Source: Lysobacterales bacterium
Lineage (GTDB): Bacteria > Pseudomonadota > Gammaproteobacteria > Xanthomonadales > SZUA-38
Assembly (NCBI GenBank): GCA_028285525.1
Contig: JANQOZ010000093.1
Span: forward strand, 1-64,000
Length of the DNA: 64,000 nucleotides
Direction: 5' to 3'
Each line of letters opens with the position of its first letter. The stretch's first letter is position 1. The notes beneath the pieces were generated by a model. That model was not told the DNA's origin, did not search any database, and saw only the letters and a program-made list of their open reading frames with translations. Below, in pieces: positions 36,768 through 45,455 of this stretch. Made by a program: the position numbers and the translations under genes.

Positions 36768-37682
36768 TCAGGCGGGCCGCATCCACACCGGCGGATTTCC
36801 GATCTTTTCCAGGAGAAAGTCGATCAGCGCCCTCACCTTCGCTGTGAGCACGTTGGACTTTGGATACACGAGCCAGATCGCCGAGCGGTCCGCAATTTCG
36901 TAGTCGGGCAGCACCCGCACGAGCGACCCGTCCGCAATCGCCGGAGCGACACTCCAGTAAGAGTTCATCGAGATTCCCGCGCCGGCGCTGGTGGCGATCC
37001 GCATGCTGGTGCCGTCATCGCAGACCACGCGCCCGGCGGTGCCCGGAGGTGGAAACAGGCCTTCCGCGCCGGCGACGGCGGAAACAAGCTTTCGCGGACT
37101 GCTGTCCCCGAACGTCAGCAGCTGGTGTCCGGCCAGCGCTTCGGGCGTGTTTGGCGTGCCCCGGCGCGCCAGGTAACTGGGGGCCGCGCAGAGAATACGC
37201 AGGTCGTCAGCCAGCTTTCTTGCCCGCAGACTGCTCTCCTCAATCGGATAGTTGCGAAGCGCCAGATCGAAACCGCCTTCGATCAGATCCTGCGGCATGT
37301 CCGAGAGCCGCAGCTCCAGACTGACTTTGGGGTAGCGGCCCAGAAACTCCGGCAGGATCGGCGCGACATAGAGCTGCGCAAAGGAGCTGGAGGCGGCAAA
37401 TCTCAGGGTGCCGGTAATCTCTGCGGTGCCCTGCCCCAGTGCCGCCAGCGCCCCATCCTCCTGTGCGAGCATCTCCCGGGCAAAAGGCAGAAACTCAGCA
37501 CCCTCTCGGGAGAGCGATATCTTCCGCGTCGAACGGTGCAGCAGGTCGGCGCCGAGCTGTTTTTCGAGCTTGGCTAAACGGGCGCTGGCCACTGCCGGCG
37601 CCAGCCCGAGCTGACGGCCCGCAGCGCTGATATTCAGCCGTTCAGCCGCCAAGACAAAGAGACGTACGCCTTCGGTGTCCAC
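36768..37682 (-). CDS. LysR-family transcriptional regulator
   Basis: 304 residues. N-terminal helix-turn-helix: LFVLAAERLNISAAGRQLG and SARLAKLEKQLGADLLHRSTRK. The rest is the two-lobed effector-binding domain (FAASSSFAQLYVAPILPEFL). LysR proteins bind a coinducer and control neighbours, here most likely the quinone oxidoreductase downstream, or the divergent glyoxalase gene 189 bases away. The start is GTG at 37682 because the helix begins there. No ligand can be assigned. Confidence 0.93.
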   Translation of the reverse strand: MDTEGVRLFVLAAERLNISAAGRQLGLAPAVASARLAKLEKQLGADLLHRSTRKISLSREGAEFLPFAREMLAQEDGALAALGQGTAEITGTLRFAASSSFAQLYVAPILPEFLGRYPKVSLELRLSDMPQDLIEGGFDLALRNYPIEESSLRARKLADDLRILCAAPSYLARRGTPNTPEALAGHQLLTFGDSSPRKLVSAVAGAEGLFPPPGTAGRVVCDDGTSMRIATSAGAGISMNSYWSVAPAIADGSLVRVLPDYEIADRSAIWLVYPKSNVLTAKVRALIDFLLEKIGNPPVWMRPA

Positions 37683-37871
37683 TCGATTATCCCCAAAACC
37701 CGCAAAAACTGCCTTCTAAGCGTGGCATTGTTCGGGTTTTGTCGCAAATTATCGCTCGAGCCGGCAGCAAAGAGTCTGGCATTCATCGTGCGTCACGGGC
37801 CGCAAAACACTCCCCTTTAATCCAGAAAACTGCTAGAAACTCCGCCTGGGTTTTCGAGGAAAATTACTTTC

Positions 37872-38312
37872 ATGAACTATCTGCACACGATGGTCCGGGT
37901 CAGCGATCTGGACAAGTCACTCGAGTTTTACTGCGACCGCCTGGGGCTGGTGGAGGTCAATCGCTTCGACAATGAGGGCGGGCGTTTTACGCTGGTTTTC
38001 CTGGCGGCACCGGATGACGTGGAAGCCGCGAAGCACAGCAAGGCTCCGCTGGTTGAGCTCACCTACAACTGGGATCCGGAGGAATATCAGGGTGGACGAA
38101 ACTTTGGCCATCTGGCCTATCGGGTGGATGACATCTACGCCCTGTGCCAGCGGCTGATGGATGCTGGCGTCACCATCAACCGGCCGCCGCGCGATGGGCA
38201 TATGGCTTTCGTCCGTTCACCAGACGGTATCTCGATTGAGCTGCTGCAGCGGGGTGAGTCGCTGCCAGCGCAGGAGCCCTGGGCCTCAATGCCCAATACT
38301 GGTCAGTGGTAG
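37872..38312 (+). CDS. gloA: Lactoylglutathione lyase (glyoxalase I-like, VOC family)
   Basis: 146 residues. Two betaalphabetabetabeta modules with metal ligands in the glyoxalase I positions: His5 (LHTMVRVSDL), Glu (LVELTYNW), His (FGHLAY) and Glu (SIELLQR). It isomerises the methylglyoxal-glutathione hemithioacetal. The start is ATG with AGGA ahead. It is divergent from the LysR gene and ends 10 bases inside the convergent acyl-CoA dehydrogenase gene, so the two overlap tail to tail. Confidence 0.92.
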   Translation: MNYLHTMVRVSDLDKSLEFYCDRLGLVEVNRFDNEGGRFTLVFLAAPDDVEAAKHSKAPLVELTYNWDPEEYQGGRNFGHLAYRVDDIYALCQRLMDAGVTINRPPRDGHMAFVRSPDGISIELLQRGESLPAQEPWASMPNTGQW

Positions 38313-39994
38313 ACCGGCATAAGCGCTGCCAGGATCTTCCTCGGCTCGACGCCGGCCGGCAGCGTTCCGTAACTCGGCAGGCCGGCGCCCTGCGGATTCA
38401 GACGGTGCCGACACCACGCGTCGGCGAGCTCGGCCTGATCGTTCCGCAGCAGCAACAGGGCCTGCAGGGTGACGATCAGCTGATGGGTCATGCGTCTGGC
38501 CTGTGAGGGGTCCGGCGTCTTCAGCCCGCTCAGCGTCAGATCGGCCGCCTGATCAAAGGCGGCCAGCCTGCCCCGACCCGCCTCGAGCCGCTCTGCGAGC
38601 CCGTTGACGGCCGCTGGCTCTCTGGTGAGCGAACGAATCACGTCCAGGCACATGATGTTGCCCGAACCCTCCCAGATCGACAGCAGCGGCATTTCGCGAT
38701 ACAGACGCGCCAGCTCCCAGTCTTCCACATAGCCGTTGCCGCCCAGCACCTCCATAGCCTCACCGACAAACGCGGGCCCGCCTTTGCATACGTGGTATTT
38801 CGCGGCTGCCACCAGCAGCCGGCCCAGGGAACGATCTTCGGGGCTTCCGCTGGGTTCAAACAGGTGCGCCAGCCAGAGAGCCAGCGTGGTCGTGGCTTGG
38901 GATTCCAGTGCGAGGCTGGCGAGAACGTTCTCCATTAACGGCTGGTTTATCAGCTTCTTACCAAAAACTTCTCGATCATTTGCATGACTGAGCGCAATGC
39001 ACAGCGCTCGTCGCTGGAGGCCCGCGGTCGCCAGCACGCAGTCCATTCGCGTGTGGGTCGCCATTTCGATGATTTCGGCGACGCCTCGGCCTTCATCCCC
39101 GAGCAGCCAGCCTTCAGCATTCACGATGTCAACTTCCGAACTGGCGTTGGATCGATTGCCCAGCTTGTCCTTCAGCCGACGCGGCCAGATGCCGTTGAGC
39201 TCGCCATCGGTGGTCCGGCGCGGCACCAGGAAACAGCCCGGGCCCCGGTCCGTCATGGCCGTGATCAGAAAGCCGTCACACTGCGGGGCGGAAAAGAACC
39301 ACTTGTGACCGTTGAGCCGGTAGCGCTGCCCGGCACCCGCCTGCCCCAGCGGCACCGCGCACGTCTGGTTGGAACGAACGTCCGATCCGCCCTGCTTTTC
39401 GGTCATGCCCATACCGAGCAGCAGCCCCTTCTTGCTGGGGACCGACACGTCGCTCGGGTCGTAACGCTGACTGAGCAGACCTGGCAGCCAGAATTCGCCG
39501 ATTTCCGGAACGCGGTCCTGGTGGCGCCGCAAGACCGGTATTGCGCCGTGGGACATGGAAATGGGGCACTGATGGCCTGCTTCGGTCTGGGCGGTCAGAT
39601 ACATCTGTGCGGCGCGCGCCGCGTAGGCGCCCTGGCCTCCCGCGCGCCAGGAACGGGCAATCGCGCCGGCCTCAATGTTCATCGCCATCAGCTCATGCCA
39701 GGCCGGATGAAAAGTAAGCCTTGCCTCAGGCTGACCGCGCCGGTCTAGGGTGGAAAGCTCCGGCGCAATCGTATTGGCGTCTCGAGCGAGCTGCTGCGAA
39801 GCCTCAGCGGCGAAACGTTTGCCGATCGAGCGCAATTCAGACTGATGGTCGGGCGCATACGCCTGAACCGCCGCCAGAAGCGCCGGGTCCTGGTCAAAAC
39901 GGTCCTCGTTCAGCAGCAGCGCGGTCTGGTTGGTTTCAGGTTCTGACGCTTGCGTTGGAGCCGCGGTGGCGGACTTTTTGGTGAGATTTCGCAT
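38303..39994 (-). CDS. aidB: AidB-type acyl-CoA dehydrogenase
   Basis: 563 residues of the acyl-CoA dehydrogenase superfamily in its AidB branch. The flavin and substrate pattern is visible: MGMTEKQGGSDVRSNQT, HKWFFSAPQCDGFLI, and KDKLGNRSNASSEVDIVNAEGWL. AidB members are alkylation-response flavoproteins; the isovaleryl-CoA dehydrogenase branch is the alternative, but the SAPQC wording favours AidB. The N-terminal ~25 residues (MRNLTKKSATAAPTQAS) are low complexity and may not be part of the core. The start ATG at 39994 is used. A downstream partner is absent. Confidence 0.88.
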   Translation of the reverse strand: MRNLTKKSATAAPTQASEPETNQTALLLNEDRFDQDPALLAAVQAYAPDHQSELRSIGKRFAAEASQQLARDANTIAPELSTLDRRGQPEARLTFHPAWHELMAMNIEAGAIARSWRAGGQGAYAARAAQMYLTAQTEAGHQCPISMSHGAIPVLRRHQDRVPEIGEFWLPGLLSQRYDPSDVSVPSKKGLLLGMGMTEKQGGSDVRSNQTCAVPLGQAGAGQRYRLNGHKWFFSAPQCDGFLITAMTDRGPGCFLVPRRTTDGELNGIWPRRLKDKLGNRSNASSEVDIVNAEGWLLGDEGRGVAEIIEMATHTRMDCVLATAGLQRRALCIALSHANDREVFGKKLINQPLMENVLASLALESQATTTLALWLAHLFEPSGSPEDRSLGRLLVAAAKYHVCKGGPAFVGEAMEVLGGNGYVEDWELARLYREMPLLSIWEGSGNIMCLDVIRSLTREPAAVNGLAERLEAGRGRLAAFDQAADLTLSGLKTPDPSQARRMTHQLIVTLQALLLLRNDQAELADAWCRHRLNPQGAGLPSYGTLPAGVEPRKILAALMPVYH

Positions 39995-40068
39995 GATGTA
40001 TGGGCCGTAGCTGCTTCAGTTTGCGCCTCTTTTAATGAGTTTGTGACAAATCTCGCTAGGGCGCCAAT

Positions 40069-40085
40069 TGTTACACGTGTTTACA
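40069..40085. promoter_or_regulatory. TGTTAC-N4-GTTTACA element upstream of the response regulator gene
   Basis: An inverted-repeat-like element (TGTTAC, four bases, GTTTACA) 51 bases upstream of the regulator start. A closely matching copy lies upstream of the HPt gene at 40926-40942 and a half site occurs upstream of the FleQ-like gene. Its recurrence only around this regulatory cluster suggests a common binding site, possibly of the OmpR-type regulator itself. Inference from pattern only. Confidence 0.45.
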
Positions 40086-40136
40086 TTGTGTTGCTGAATT
40101 GGGACAATGGCTTTGGGGGAGGTCGGGAGTTTTTTC

Positions 40137-40826
40137 ATGCAAATCGCTTTGCTAGAGGACGATAACGACCAAATTGCCCTCATCAGCCTGTGGCTGACCC
40201 GGATGGACGCCAAGGTCTCCAGCTTCACAACCGGCCAGAGTCTCAAGGCCGCGCTCAAGAAAGCACATTTCGATTTATTCCTTCTCGACTGGGAACTGCC
40301 CGACACCACAGGGCTTGAGGTTCTCGACTGGATTCGCAACCAGATGGATTGGCGTGTTCCCGTGGTTTTCTTGACCCTGCGCGACGCTGAAAACGACATT
40401 GTTCGGGCGCTTGACGGCGGCGCTGATGACTACATCGTCAAGCCGCTTAACGCCGAAATCACGCTGGCCCGGATTCGCAACGTGTTGCGACGCACCAGCC
40501 CGAACTCCACCAAAGGCATTATCGAGGCGGCGCCCTACCGAATCGACCTGGAACAGCGCGCAATCACGGTCAATGGCGAGCCGGTCGCCGTGACGCAGCG
40601 CGAATTCAACCTGGCGAGCTACCTGTTTCAGCACCCCTCGCAGGTATTGTCGCGCGAAACATTGCTTCGAGAAGTCTGGGGGATCGACGCGGAGCTCAAT
40701 ACGCGCACGGTCGACACCCACATTTCGCGCGTGCGCTCCAAGCTGGGGATCAACGTTGATAACGGGTGGCTGCTGCACAGCATTTACCAGTACGGTTACC
40801 GCCTGGAGCCGCTGAGTCAGCCCTGA
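40137..40826 (+). CDS. OmpR/PhoB-family response regulator
   Basis: 229 residues. Receiver: acidic LEDDN (residues 6-10), phosphoacceptor D51 in LLDWELP, VVFLT and VKPLN near residue 100. The C-terminal winged helix has the OmpR form (ITVNGEPVAVTQREFNLASYLFQHP, then SRETLLREVWG and VDTHISRVRSKLG). No sensor kinase is adjacent; the hybrid kinase at 11.6 kb or an unseen one may act on it. ATG 40137, with GGGAG ahead, is preferred over the opening at 40107. It may regulate the GTTTACA-bearing genes around it. Confidence 0.93.
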   Translation: MQIALLEDDNDQIALISLWLTRMDAKVSSFTTGQSLKAALKKAHFDLFLLDWELPDTTGLEVLDWIRNQMDWRVPVVFLTLRDAENDIVRALDGGADDYIVKPLNAEITLARIRNVLRRTSPNSTKGIIEAAPYRIDLEQRAITVNGEPVAVTQREFNLASYLFQHPSQVLSRETLLREVWGIDAELNTRTVDTHISRVRSKLGINVDNGWLLHSIYQYGYRLEPLSQP

Positions 40827-40925
40827 ACTGCGGTGTCGGCGAAAGCCTTGTAAACAGTTGTGTGTGTTGCTTGCGATCTTCAGCAAAAGCTCGCAAAGTG
40901 TTTAGAACCAAGGGCTGAGCGCGTT

Positions 40926-40942
40926 TGTAACGCCAGTTTACA
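40926..40942. promoter_or_regulatory. TGTAAC-N4-GTTTACA element upstream of the HPt gene
   Basis: Second copy of the element seen at 40069: TGTAAC, four bases, GTTTACA, 126 bases upstream of the HPt start. A further half site TGTAAAC lies at 40849-40855, just after the response regulator stop. The 241-bp gap holds no gene that I can see. Confidence 0.45.
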
Positions 40943-41067
40943 TTTGATGTGCAGCTTTTTTCCCCGTTTTGTTGTGAAATGAAGTTGGGGGAACTTCCGG
41001 CAAAGACATGAAGTCACGCTGGAAGGTCCAGGAAAAGAAATTACAGCTTGTTTAACGAGGGTTTGTA

Positions 41068-41412
41068 ATGGCGGCCTCAACTCTACAATACGAGTCAGAA
41101 CTCGTCCGGATTCGACGCGAATATCTCGACTCTCTTCCGAAGAAAATCAACGCCTTGGAGAACGCTCTGAGCGGCCTAAGCGGTTCAGAACGACCGCAGC
41201 AGGAGCTCAACGAGCTCAACCGGCTCGCTCACCAGCTTGCCGCTTCAGCGGGTTCACATGGATTTGTTGAAGTGTCCAACGCCGCGCGCGAACTGGACCT
41301 CGCGTTCGACGATATCGACGCGCCCGACTCTGCTCTGGACCACACGGTCGCAGAAGCAGTCCAGGAAATGGGTGACGCGCTGGTTGACCTGCTCCGTCAG
41401 GTCCCTGCCTGA
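41068..41412 (+). CDS. Histidine phosphotransfer (HPt) protein
   Basis: 114 residues, all helical. The phosphorylatable histidine is H55 in RLAHQLAASAGSHGF, the HPt pattern (HxLxGxAGxxG), slightly altered in the Gly positions. HPt proteins carry phosphate between a hybrid kinase receiver and a response regulator; here a hybrid kinase lies at 11.6 kb and a REC-only protein is encoded opposite. The last 16 bases overlap that REC gene, tail to tail. Confidence 0.85.
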   Translation: MAASTLQYESELVRIRREYLDSLPKKINALENALSGLSGSERPQQELNELNRLAHQLAASAGSHGFVEVSNAARELDLAFDDIDAPDSALDHTVAEAVQEMGDALVDLLRQVPA

Positions 41413-41789
41413 TCCTTAGACTCCCATAAGGCGAGCAGCTGGTCCCCGATTTCCCGGGGACTGAAAGGCTTGTCGATCACTCCCAGACAACCCGGCAGCT
41501 CATCAAAGCGTTCCCGCCGACCGGTTAGAAACACCACAGGCACGTCGCAGGCCGGCGTGGTCAGCTGCCTCAGTCGCGTATAGGTTTCGCGACCGTCCAT
41601 CTCCGGCATATTCACATCGAGAACCACCAGGTCCGGTTGTTCCTCAGTTACCCGGTTTAGCGCCCCAACGCCGCTGCCGGCGGTTTCGATGCGTAGGTCC
41701 GGGCACGCGAGGCCGATGCCCAGTTTGGCCAGCTTTAGGATTTGCGGGTCGTCATCGACCATCAGAATGTGACTGAGTGGTGTTTGCAT
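41397..41789 (-). CDS. Single-domain response regulator (REC)
   Basis: 130 residues of one receiver only. Acidic VDDDP (residues 11-15), phosphoacceptor D58 in VVLDVNMPEMDG, T in VVFLTG and K in VIDKPF. With no output domain it works by protein contact, for example as a CheY-like switch or as a phosphate sink between a kinase and HPt. ATG 41789 starts the domain directly. It converges on the HPt gene with a 16-base overlap, so the two could influence each other's transcript. Confidence 0.9.
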   Translation of the reverse strand: MQTPLSHILMVDDDPQILKLAKLGIGLACPDLRIETAGSGVGALNRVTEEQPDLVVLDVNMPEMDGRETYTRLRQLTTPACDVPVVFLTGRRERFDELPGCLGVIDKPFSPREIGDQLLALWESKDQAGT

Positions 41790-41831
41790 TGATTCGAGAA
41801 AAAATCCCGTAATTCAATTGTTATCGGTCAA

Positions 41832-41869
41832 GATACAGTTGTGTCAGCTTGTATCAGCAACGGTTTACA
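41832..41869. promoter_or_regulatory. Regulatory region upstream of fleQ-like gene with GTTTACA half site and GATACA/TGTATC arms
   Basis: GATACA (41832-41837) and TGTATC (41850-41855) form an inverted repeat with a 12-base spacer, and GTTTACA (41863-41869) follows, inside TTGTATC...GTTTACAA. The 229-bp divergent gap between the REC and FleQ-like genes holds this and nothing else recognisable. It relates this promoter to those of the response regulator and HPt genes. Confidence 0.4.
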
Positions 41870-42018
41870 AGCTATTTCTCCTTTAGTTATTTGCTATGTT
41901 AACTCCGCGGGAGTTACTCCCGCCAGTCCATAGGGGGACCGAAGTAAGAAAAGTGCTTCAGACGCATCGAGAGCAAACGAATGAACGTCTGAAATACTGA
42001 CACCTACCGGGAGGTGCT

Positions 42019-43368
42019 ATGAATCTGGCTCAGGACAGCCTATATATCTGCGACGACCACGCAGAACGTGCGGAGGCATTTGCGAGATCAGCGGACGCGT
42101 TAGGATACGCGACGAAGATCGTTGATGGTCGAGAGGCGACAGAACAGTCGGCTCCTAAACTCATTTTGCTGGGGTGCGACACCCGCAACCCCGAATGGTC
42201 TTCCAAGAAAGCGGATCTGGCGACGCGCTATCCGGAAGCCCGTATTGTTCATATTGACGAAGAATCGGAGAAGCTCACTGACCCCAAGCAGCTTCGCCGC
42301 CTTCTCAAGCCGAACGAAGAAGAGCCCCGAACCCTGGCGCTCGGCCGAAGCCGCTCCATGCGGGAGCTGTGGGCCGCGGTGGAACGGGTTGCCAAATTCA
42401 ACGTCACGGTACTGATCACTGGCGAGACGGGAACCGGCAAAGAGGTGGTTGCTCGCCGGATCCATCAGCTATCAGCCCGCTCCAACAAGCCTTTTGTGGC
42501 CGTTAACTGTGCCGCGATTCCGTCCGAGCTGCTCGAAAGCGAGCTTTTCGGACACGAGAAAGGCGCGTTTACCGGCGCCACGAAGCGCCGACCCGGCCGC
42601 TTCGAGCGCGCCCAGGGCGGAACGCTGTTTCTCGACGAAATCGGCGACATGCCGCTGGCCATGCAGGCCAAGCTCCTGCGGGCACTCCAGGAGCGCAGCA
42701 TTGAGCGCGTCGGCGGTGATCAGGAAATTCCGATCGACGTGCGGGTGGTGGCAGCGACTCACCAGAACCTGCATCACGCGATTCAGGAAGGCGAGTTCCG
42801 CGAGGATCTCTACTACCGACTGAACGTGTTTCCGGTGAAGGTTCCCGCGCTGCGCGACCGTGCGGAAGACCTGCGCGACCTGATCGAGTTTTTCTGTGAA
42901 AAGCTGCAGCGTGAAGGGCGCCCCACCCCGCTGATCTCTGGCGAGGCCATGGCGCGGCTGCACCAATACGCGTGGCCCGGTAACGTTCGCGAGCTGTCCA
43001 ACCTCGTTGATCATCTGTCGGTGATGTATCCGGATGAGCGCGTCTTTGAGGCCGACCTTCCGGAGAACGTGCGCGGACCCGTTAAGCAGCAGGTGGAGGA
43101 AGCTCCCCCAACCCGTGATCGCCTGCCCAACGAACTGCTGACGGATCGCAGCCCCGAGGATACCGCCCCGGTGCTTCCTCGCTGTGGCGTTGACCTGGCC
43201 GATTATCTCAAGACGCAAGAACAGTCGTTGATTCTCCAATCACTCTCTCAGGCAGGAGGCGTCGTGGCGAAAGCCGCCAAGCTTCTGGGGCTACGGAGAA
43301 CAACGCTGGTAGAAAAGATGCGCAAGTACGGCATCGAAAAAGAAGACGGTCTGTCCATGGCGGGCTAG
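42019..43368 (+). CDS. FleQ/FlrA-like sigma-54 enhancer-binding protein
   Basis: 449 residues. The N-terminal ~110 residues look like a receiver but with Leu-Leu-Gly-Cys in place of the phospho-Asp ([10 protein letters not shown]), so phosphorylation is unlikely, as in FleQ. The AAA+ core has Walker A GETGTGKE (135-142), the sigma-54 contact loop GAFTGA (182-187), and [10 protein letters not shown]. The C-terminus [45 protein letters not shown] matches FleQ almost by wording. FleQ commands flagellar and exopolysaccharide genes and responds to cyclic di-GMP. No flagellar gene is in the window. GGGAGG precedes the start; a strong terminator follows. Confidence 0.93.
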   Translation: MNLAQDSLYICDDHAERAEAFARSADALGYATKIVDGREATEQSAPKLILLGCDTRNPEWSSKKADLATRYPEARIVHIDEESEKLTDPKQLRRLLKPNEEEPRTLALGRSRSMRELWAAVERVAKFNVTVLITGETGTGKEVVARRIHQLSARSNKPFVAVNCAAIPSELLESELFGHEKGAFTGATKRRPGRFERAQGGTLFLDEIGDMPLAMQAKLLRALQERSIERVGGDQEIPIDVRVVAATHQNLHHAIQEGEFREDLYYRLNVFPVKVPALRDRAEDLRDLIEFFCEKLQREGRPTPLISGEAMARLHQYAWPGNVRELSNLVDHLSVMYPDERVFEADLPENVRGPVKQQVEEAPPTRDRLPNELLTDRSPEDTAPVLPRCGVDLADYLKTQEQSLILQSLSQAGGVVAKAAKLLGLRRTTLVEKMRKYGIEKEDGLSMAG

Positions 43369-43390
43369 GCCGCGACACATCCGGGAGTCT

Positions 43391-43418
43391 AAAGCCGCCT
43401 TCGGGCGGCTTTTTTTTT
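43391..43418 (+). terminator. Intrinsic terminator of the FleQ-like gene
   Basis: Perfect 9-bp stem AAAGCCGCC/GGCGGCTTT (43391-43399, 43404-43412) with loop TTCG and a run of nine T (43410-43418), 22 bases after the stop. Confidence 0.95.
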
Positions 43419-43514
43419 GGCCTGCCGTCCTCAGAGAACAACCGCGTAGCACCAGCCCGCTGGCCGTAGTTTTGCGATAATGACGGGCTTTGCCGTCACG
43501 ACATCACAACCCTC

Positions 43515-44438
43515 ATGAACAAGATCATCAGCGATACGGTACGAATCATCGGCGTGCCGATGGACCTGGGCGCAAGCCGCCGGGGCACGGACATGGGCCC
43601 TTCCGCACTTCGGGTGGCCGGCCTGGGGGCGTCACTGCGGGAGCTGGGGCATTCCGTGGCCATCGAAGAAGATATCCCGGTCCCTGCCATGGAAACCCGC
43701 AGCGCCGAAGCCGCTTCCGCGCGTTTCAAGTCCGAGATTTTGAGCGTCTGTGAGACGCTGTGTGCCCGGGTCAAGCGCTGCCTGGATGAGGGTGAGAAGC
43801 CGCTGGTGCTCGGTGGCGACCACTCGATTGCCATGGGCACGGTTTCGGGCGTGGCGGCGCACTATCGCGAGAAGAAGAAGTCACTCGGCCTGATCTGGTT
43901 CGATGCCCATGGGGACATGAATACCCCCGGATCGTCACCCACCGGCAACATTCACGGGATGCCGCTCGCACACCTCCTGGGCACCGGAGATCCGGATCTG
44001 TGCAACATAGGCGGGTTTTCCGGGAAACTCGAACCCGACTGCGTGGCGCTGGTGGGCATTCGGGACATCGATGACGACGAGCGCCGCATCATTCGAGAAT
44101 CAGGCATTCACGCCTACACCATGCGGGATATCGATGAGAAAGGCATGGCTCGAGTCGCCAGCGAGATCATCAATGTGGTGGCGGAGCACACCGACGGCTT
44201 TCACGTGAGCTTCGACGTTGACGGATGTGATCCCGCGGTGATCCCGGGTTCCGGCACGCTGGTACCGGGCGGCGTGAACTTTCGCGAGGCGCACCTGCTG
44301 CTGGAGATGTGTGCCGATACGCACCGAATGACGTCGATGGAGGTGGTGGAGCTAAACCCCTTCCTCGACACCGGAAATGTCAGCGCTGAACGAGCCATGG
44401 GGATGATTCTCAGCGCATTTGGTAAGAGAATACTTTAA
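43515..44438 (+). CDS. rocF: Arginase
   Basis: 307 residues of the arginase/ureohydrolase family. Metal and substrate motifs: GGDHS (about 100-104), WFDAHGDMNTP (about 128-138), SFDVDGCDPAVIPG (about 231-244) and MEVVELNPFLD. It hydrolyses L-arginine to ornithine and urea in the cytosol. The STN pattern SSPTGNIHGMPLAHLLG favours arginase over agmatinase. Together with AguA/AguB it gives two routes from arginine-derived guanidines. It stands alone on the plus strand, followed after about 250 bases by a strong terminator, so a 3' untranslated RNA or separate small RNA lies between. Confidence 0.93.
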   Translation: MNKIISDTVRIIGVPMDLGASRRGTDMGPSALRVAGLGASLRELGHSVAIEEDIPVPAMETRSAEAASARFKSEILSVCETLCARVKRCLDEGEKPLVLGGDHSIAMGTVSGVAAHYREKKKSLGLIWFDAHGDMNTPGSSPTGNIHGMPLAHLLGTGDPDLCNIGGFSGKLEPDCVALVGIRDIDDDERRIIRESGIHAYTMRDIDEKGMARVASEIINVVAEHTDGFHVSFDVDGCDPAVIPGSGTLVPGGVNFREAHLLLEMCADTHRMTSMEVVELNPFLDTGNVSAERAMGMILSAFGKRIL

Positions 44439-44719
44439 ATAAATATAAATAATTATTGAAAAATAACGGTTTTTGAAATTCTGCCACTGTTCAAAACATG
44501 TGCAAACCAATGTCACAAGCTTTGTTACGGCATTGATCGAAAACCCCGTTCGCGGTCCAATAAACGTGCTCTCGATGTGTGTGTAACGCAAAGTCTTCAG
44601 GACGAAGCAGGGGGAATCGGCAGGGATGTCGACACAGCGCACGCGGCGGTTGTTGAGTGGAATTAATTACCGTCGCAGTGCCCAAGCCCGGTTTGTTGAA
44701 GCCAAACCGGGCTTTTTTT
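44439..44719 (+). ncRNA. Candidate small RNA or long 3' UTR with GGA motifs
   Basis: The gap after arginase is AT-rich and has no coding frame. Four GGA-type motifs fall in a 60-base stretch: AGGA (44599-44602), AGGGGGA (44609-44615), AGGGA (44622-44626) and TGGA (44658-44661). It ends in a perfect 12-bp intrinsic terminator. GGA clusters plus a terminator are the form of CsrA/RsmA-sequestering RNAs such as RsmZ, but hairpin presentation of the motifs is not evident. An alternative is simply arginase 3' UTR. Confidence 0.3.
44684..44719 (+). terminator. Strong intrinsic terminator downstream of arginase / candidate sRNA
   Basis: Perfect 12-bp stem AAGCCCGGTTTG with CAAACCGGGCTT (44684-44695 and 44703-44714), seven-base loop and a T run to 44719. 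Reading the other way, the A-rich side also allows termination of the DUF3299 gene region. Confidence 0.95.
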
Positions 44720-44765
44720 ATGCCTGGGATTAGTGGTTCGCTGGCAGCCAGCTGCGGCCAGTGCC

Positions 44766-45323
44766 TTATTCCGGCCACTCGTAGGGGCTGATTTCGCCGG
44801 CTTCCATTGTGTAGCCAGCCGACCCCATATAGCTCTCAAAGCTCTTGGTTCTCAGAGTCCCCTCAATCCAGAACGGGTCCCACAGCGATTTCAGCTCAAA
44901 GGGCTCTTTGAGCTTCACGTACACCAGCTGGTTGGGTGGCGGCGGCGGCACATGGATGCAGGCCCCGAAGTAAGGCACGAGGAAAAACTCGGACATCATG
45001 CCAACCTCGTCGGACTCGAGCGGTACCACAAAACCCGGGAGCTTGACCTTCTGCTTGTCCAATTCCGGTACGAGGGCGCCAAACGCTGACGCTGGGGAGG
45101 CCTGCTCCAGCAGATCGTCGAGCGCGTCCTCACGGCTAGTAGTCCAGGCGGCCTTTTCTGATTCCGGGATCAGGTCGTCCCAGTTGAGTTCCCGGTATTC
45201 GTCGTCAGCATAGGCCATCCCCACCGCGCAAAGGCAGGTGAGCACCAGTAGTTGGCTTAGGATCTTCCAGACTTTCTTATTCAGTGTCGCTCGTGCCGCC
45301 ACGTTGACGTCCTTTAGCTGCAT
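44766..45323 (-). CDS. DUF3299 exported protein
   Basis: 185 residues. After an N-terminal membrane/signal segment (KILSQLLVLTCLCAVGMAYA) comes the DUF3299 domain: KLPGFVVPLE, SEFFLVPYFGACIHVPPPPPNQLVYV and a YMGSAGYTMEAGEI-type end. The family is found in proteobacterial envelopes, often with ABC transporter or copper-linked genes; its function is unknown. ATG 45323 is used; a GTG at 45350 is possible. It is divergent from the tricorn-type protease gene with 132 bases between. Confidence 0.88.
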   Translation of the reverse strand: MQLKDVNVAARATLNKKVWKILSQLLVLTCLCAVGMAYADDEYRELNWDDLIPESEKAAWTTSREDALDDLLEQASPASAFGALVPELDKQKVKLPGFVVPLESDEVGMMSEFFLVPYFGACIHVPPPPPNQLVYVKLKEPFELKSLWDPFWIEGTLRTKSFESYMGSAGYTMEAGEISPYEWPE

Positions 45324-45455
45324 TGTGAGATCTGACCAAAGACCGTTCACCTAGTTCTTTGGTCACTTGCTTTGCCCCTTTTCGAAAGGCACTCTTGCGG
45401 GCTTGCTGTGGTCTCACTCGACCACCGCCACCCGTACTTTCAACAAGGATTACCC

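Noticed and set aside
41790-42018. Sigma-54 (-24/-12) promoter upstream of the FleQ-like gene
   Set aside because: No GG-N10-GC arrangement with the usual flanks was seen.
42472-43239. 255-codon minus-strand frame opposite the FleQ-like gene
   Set aside because: Shadow of the AAA+ domain.
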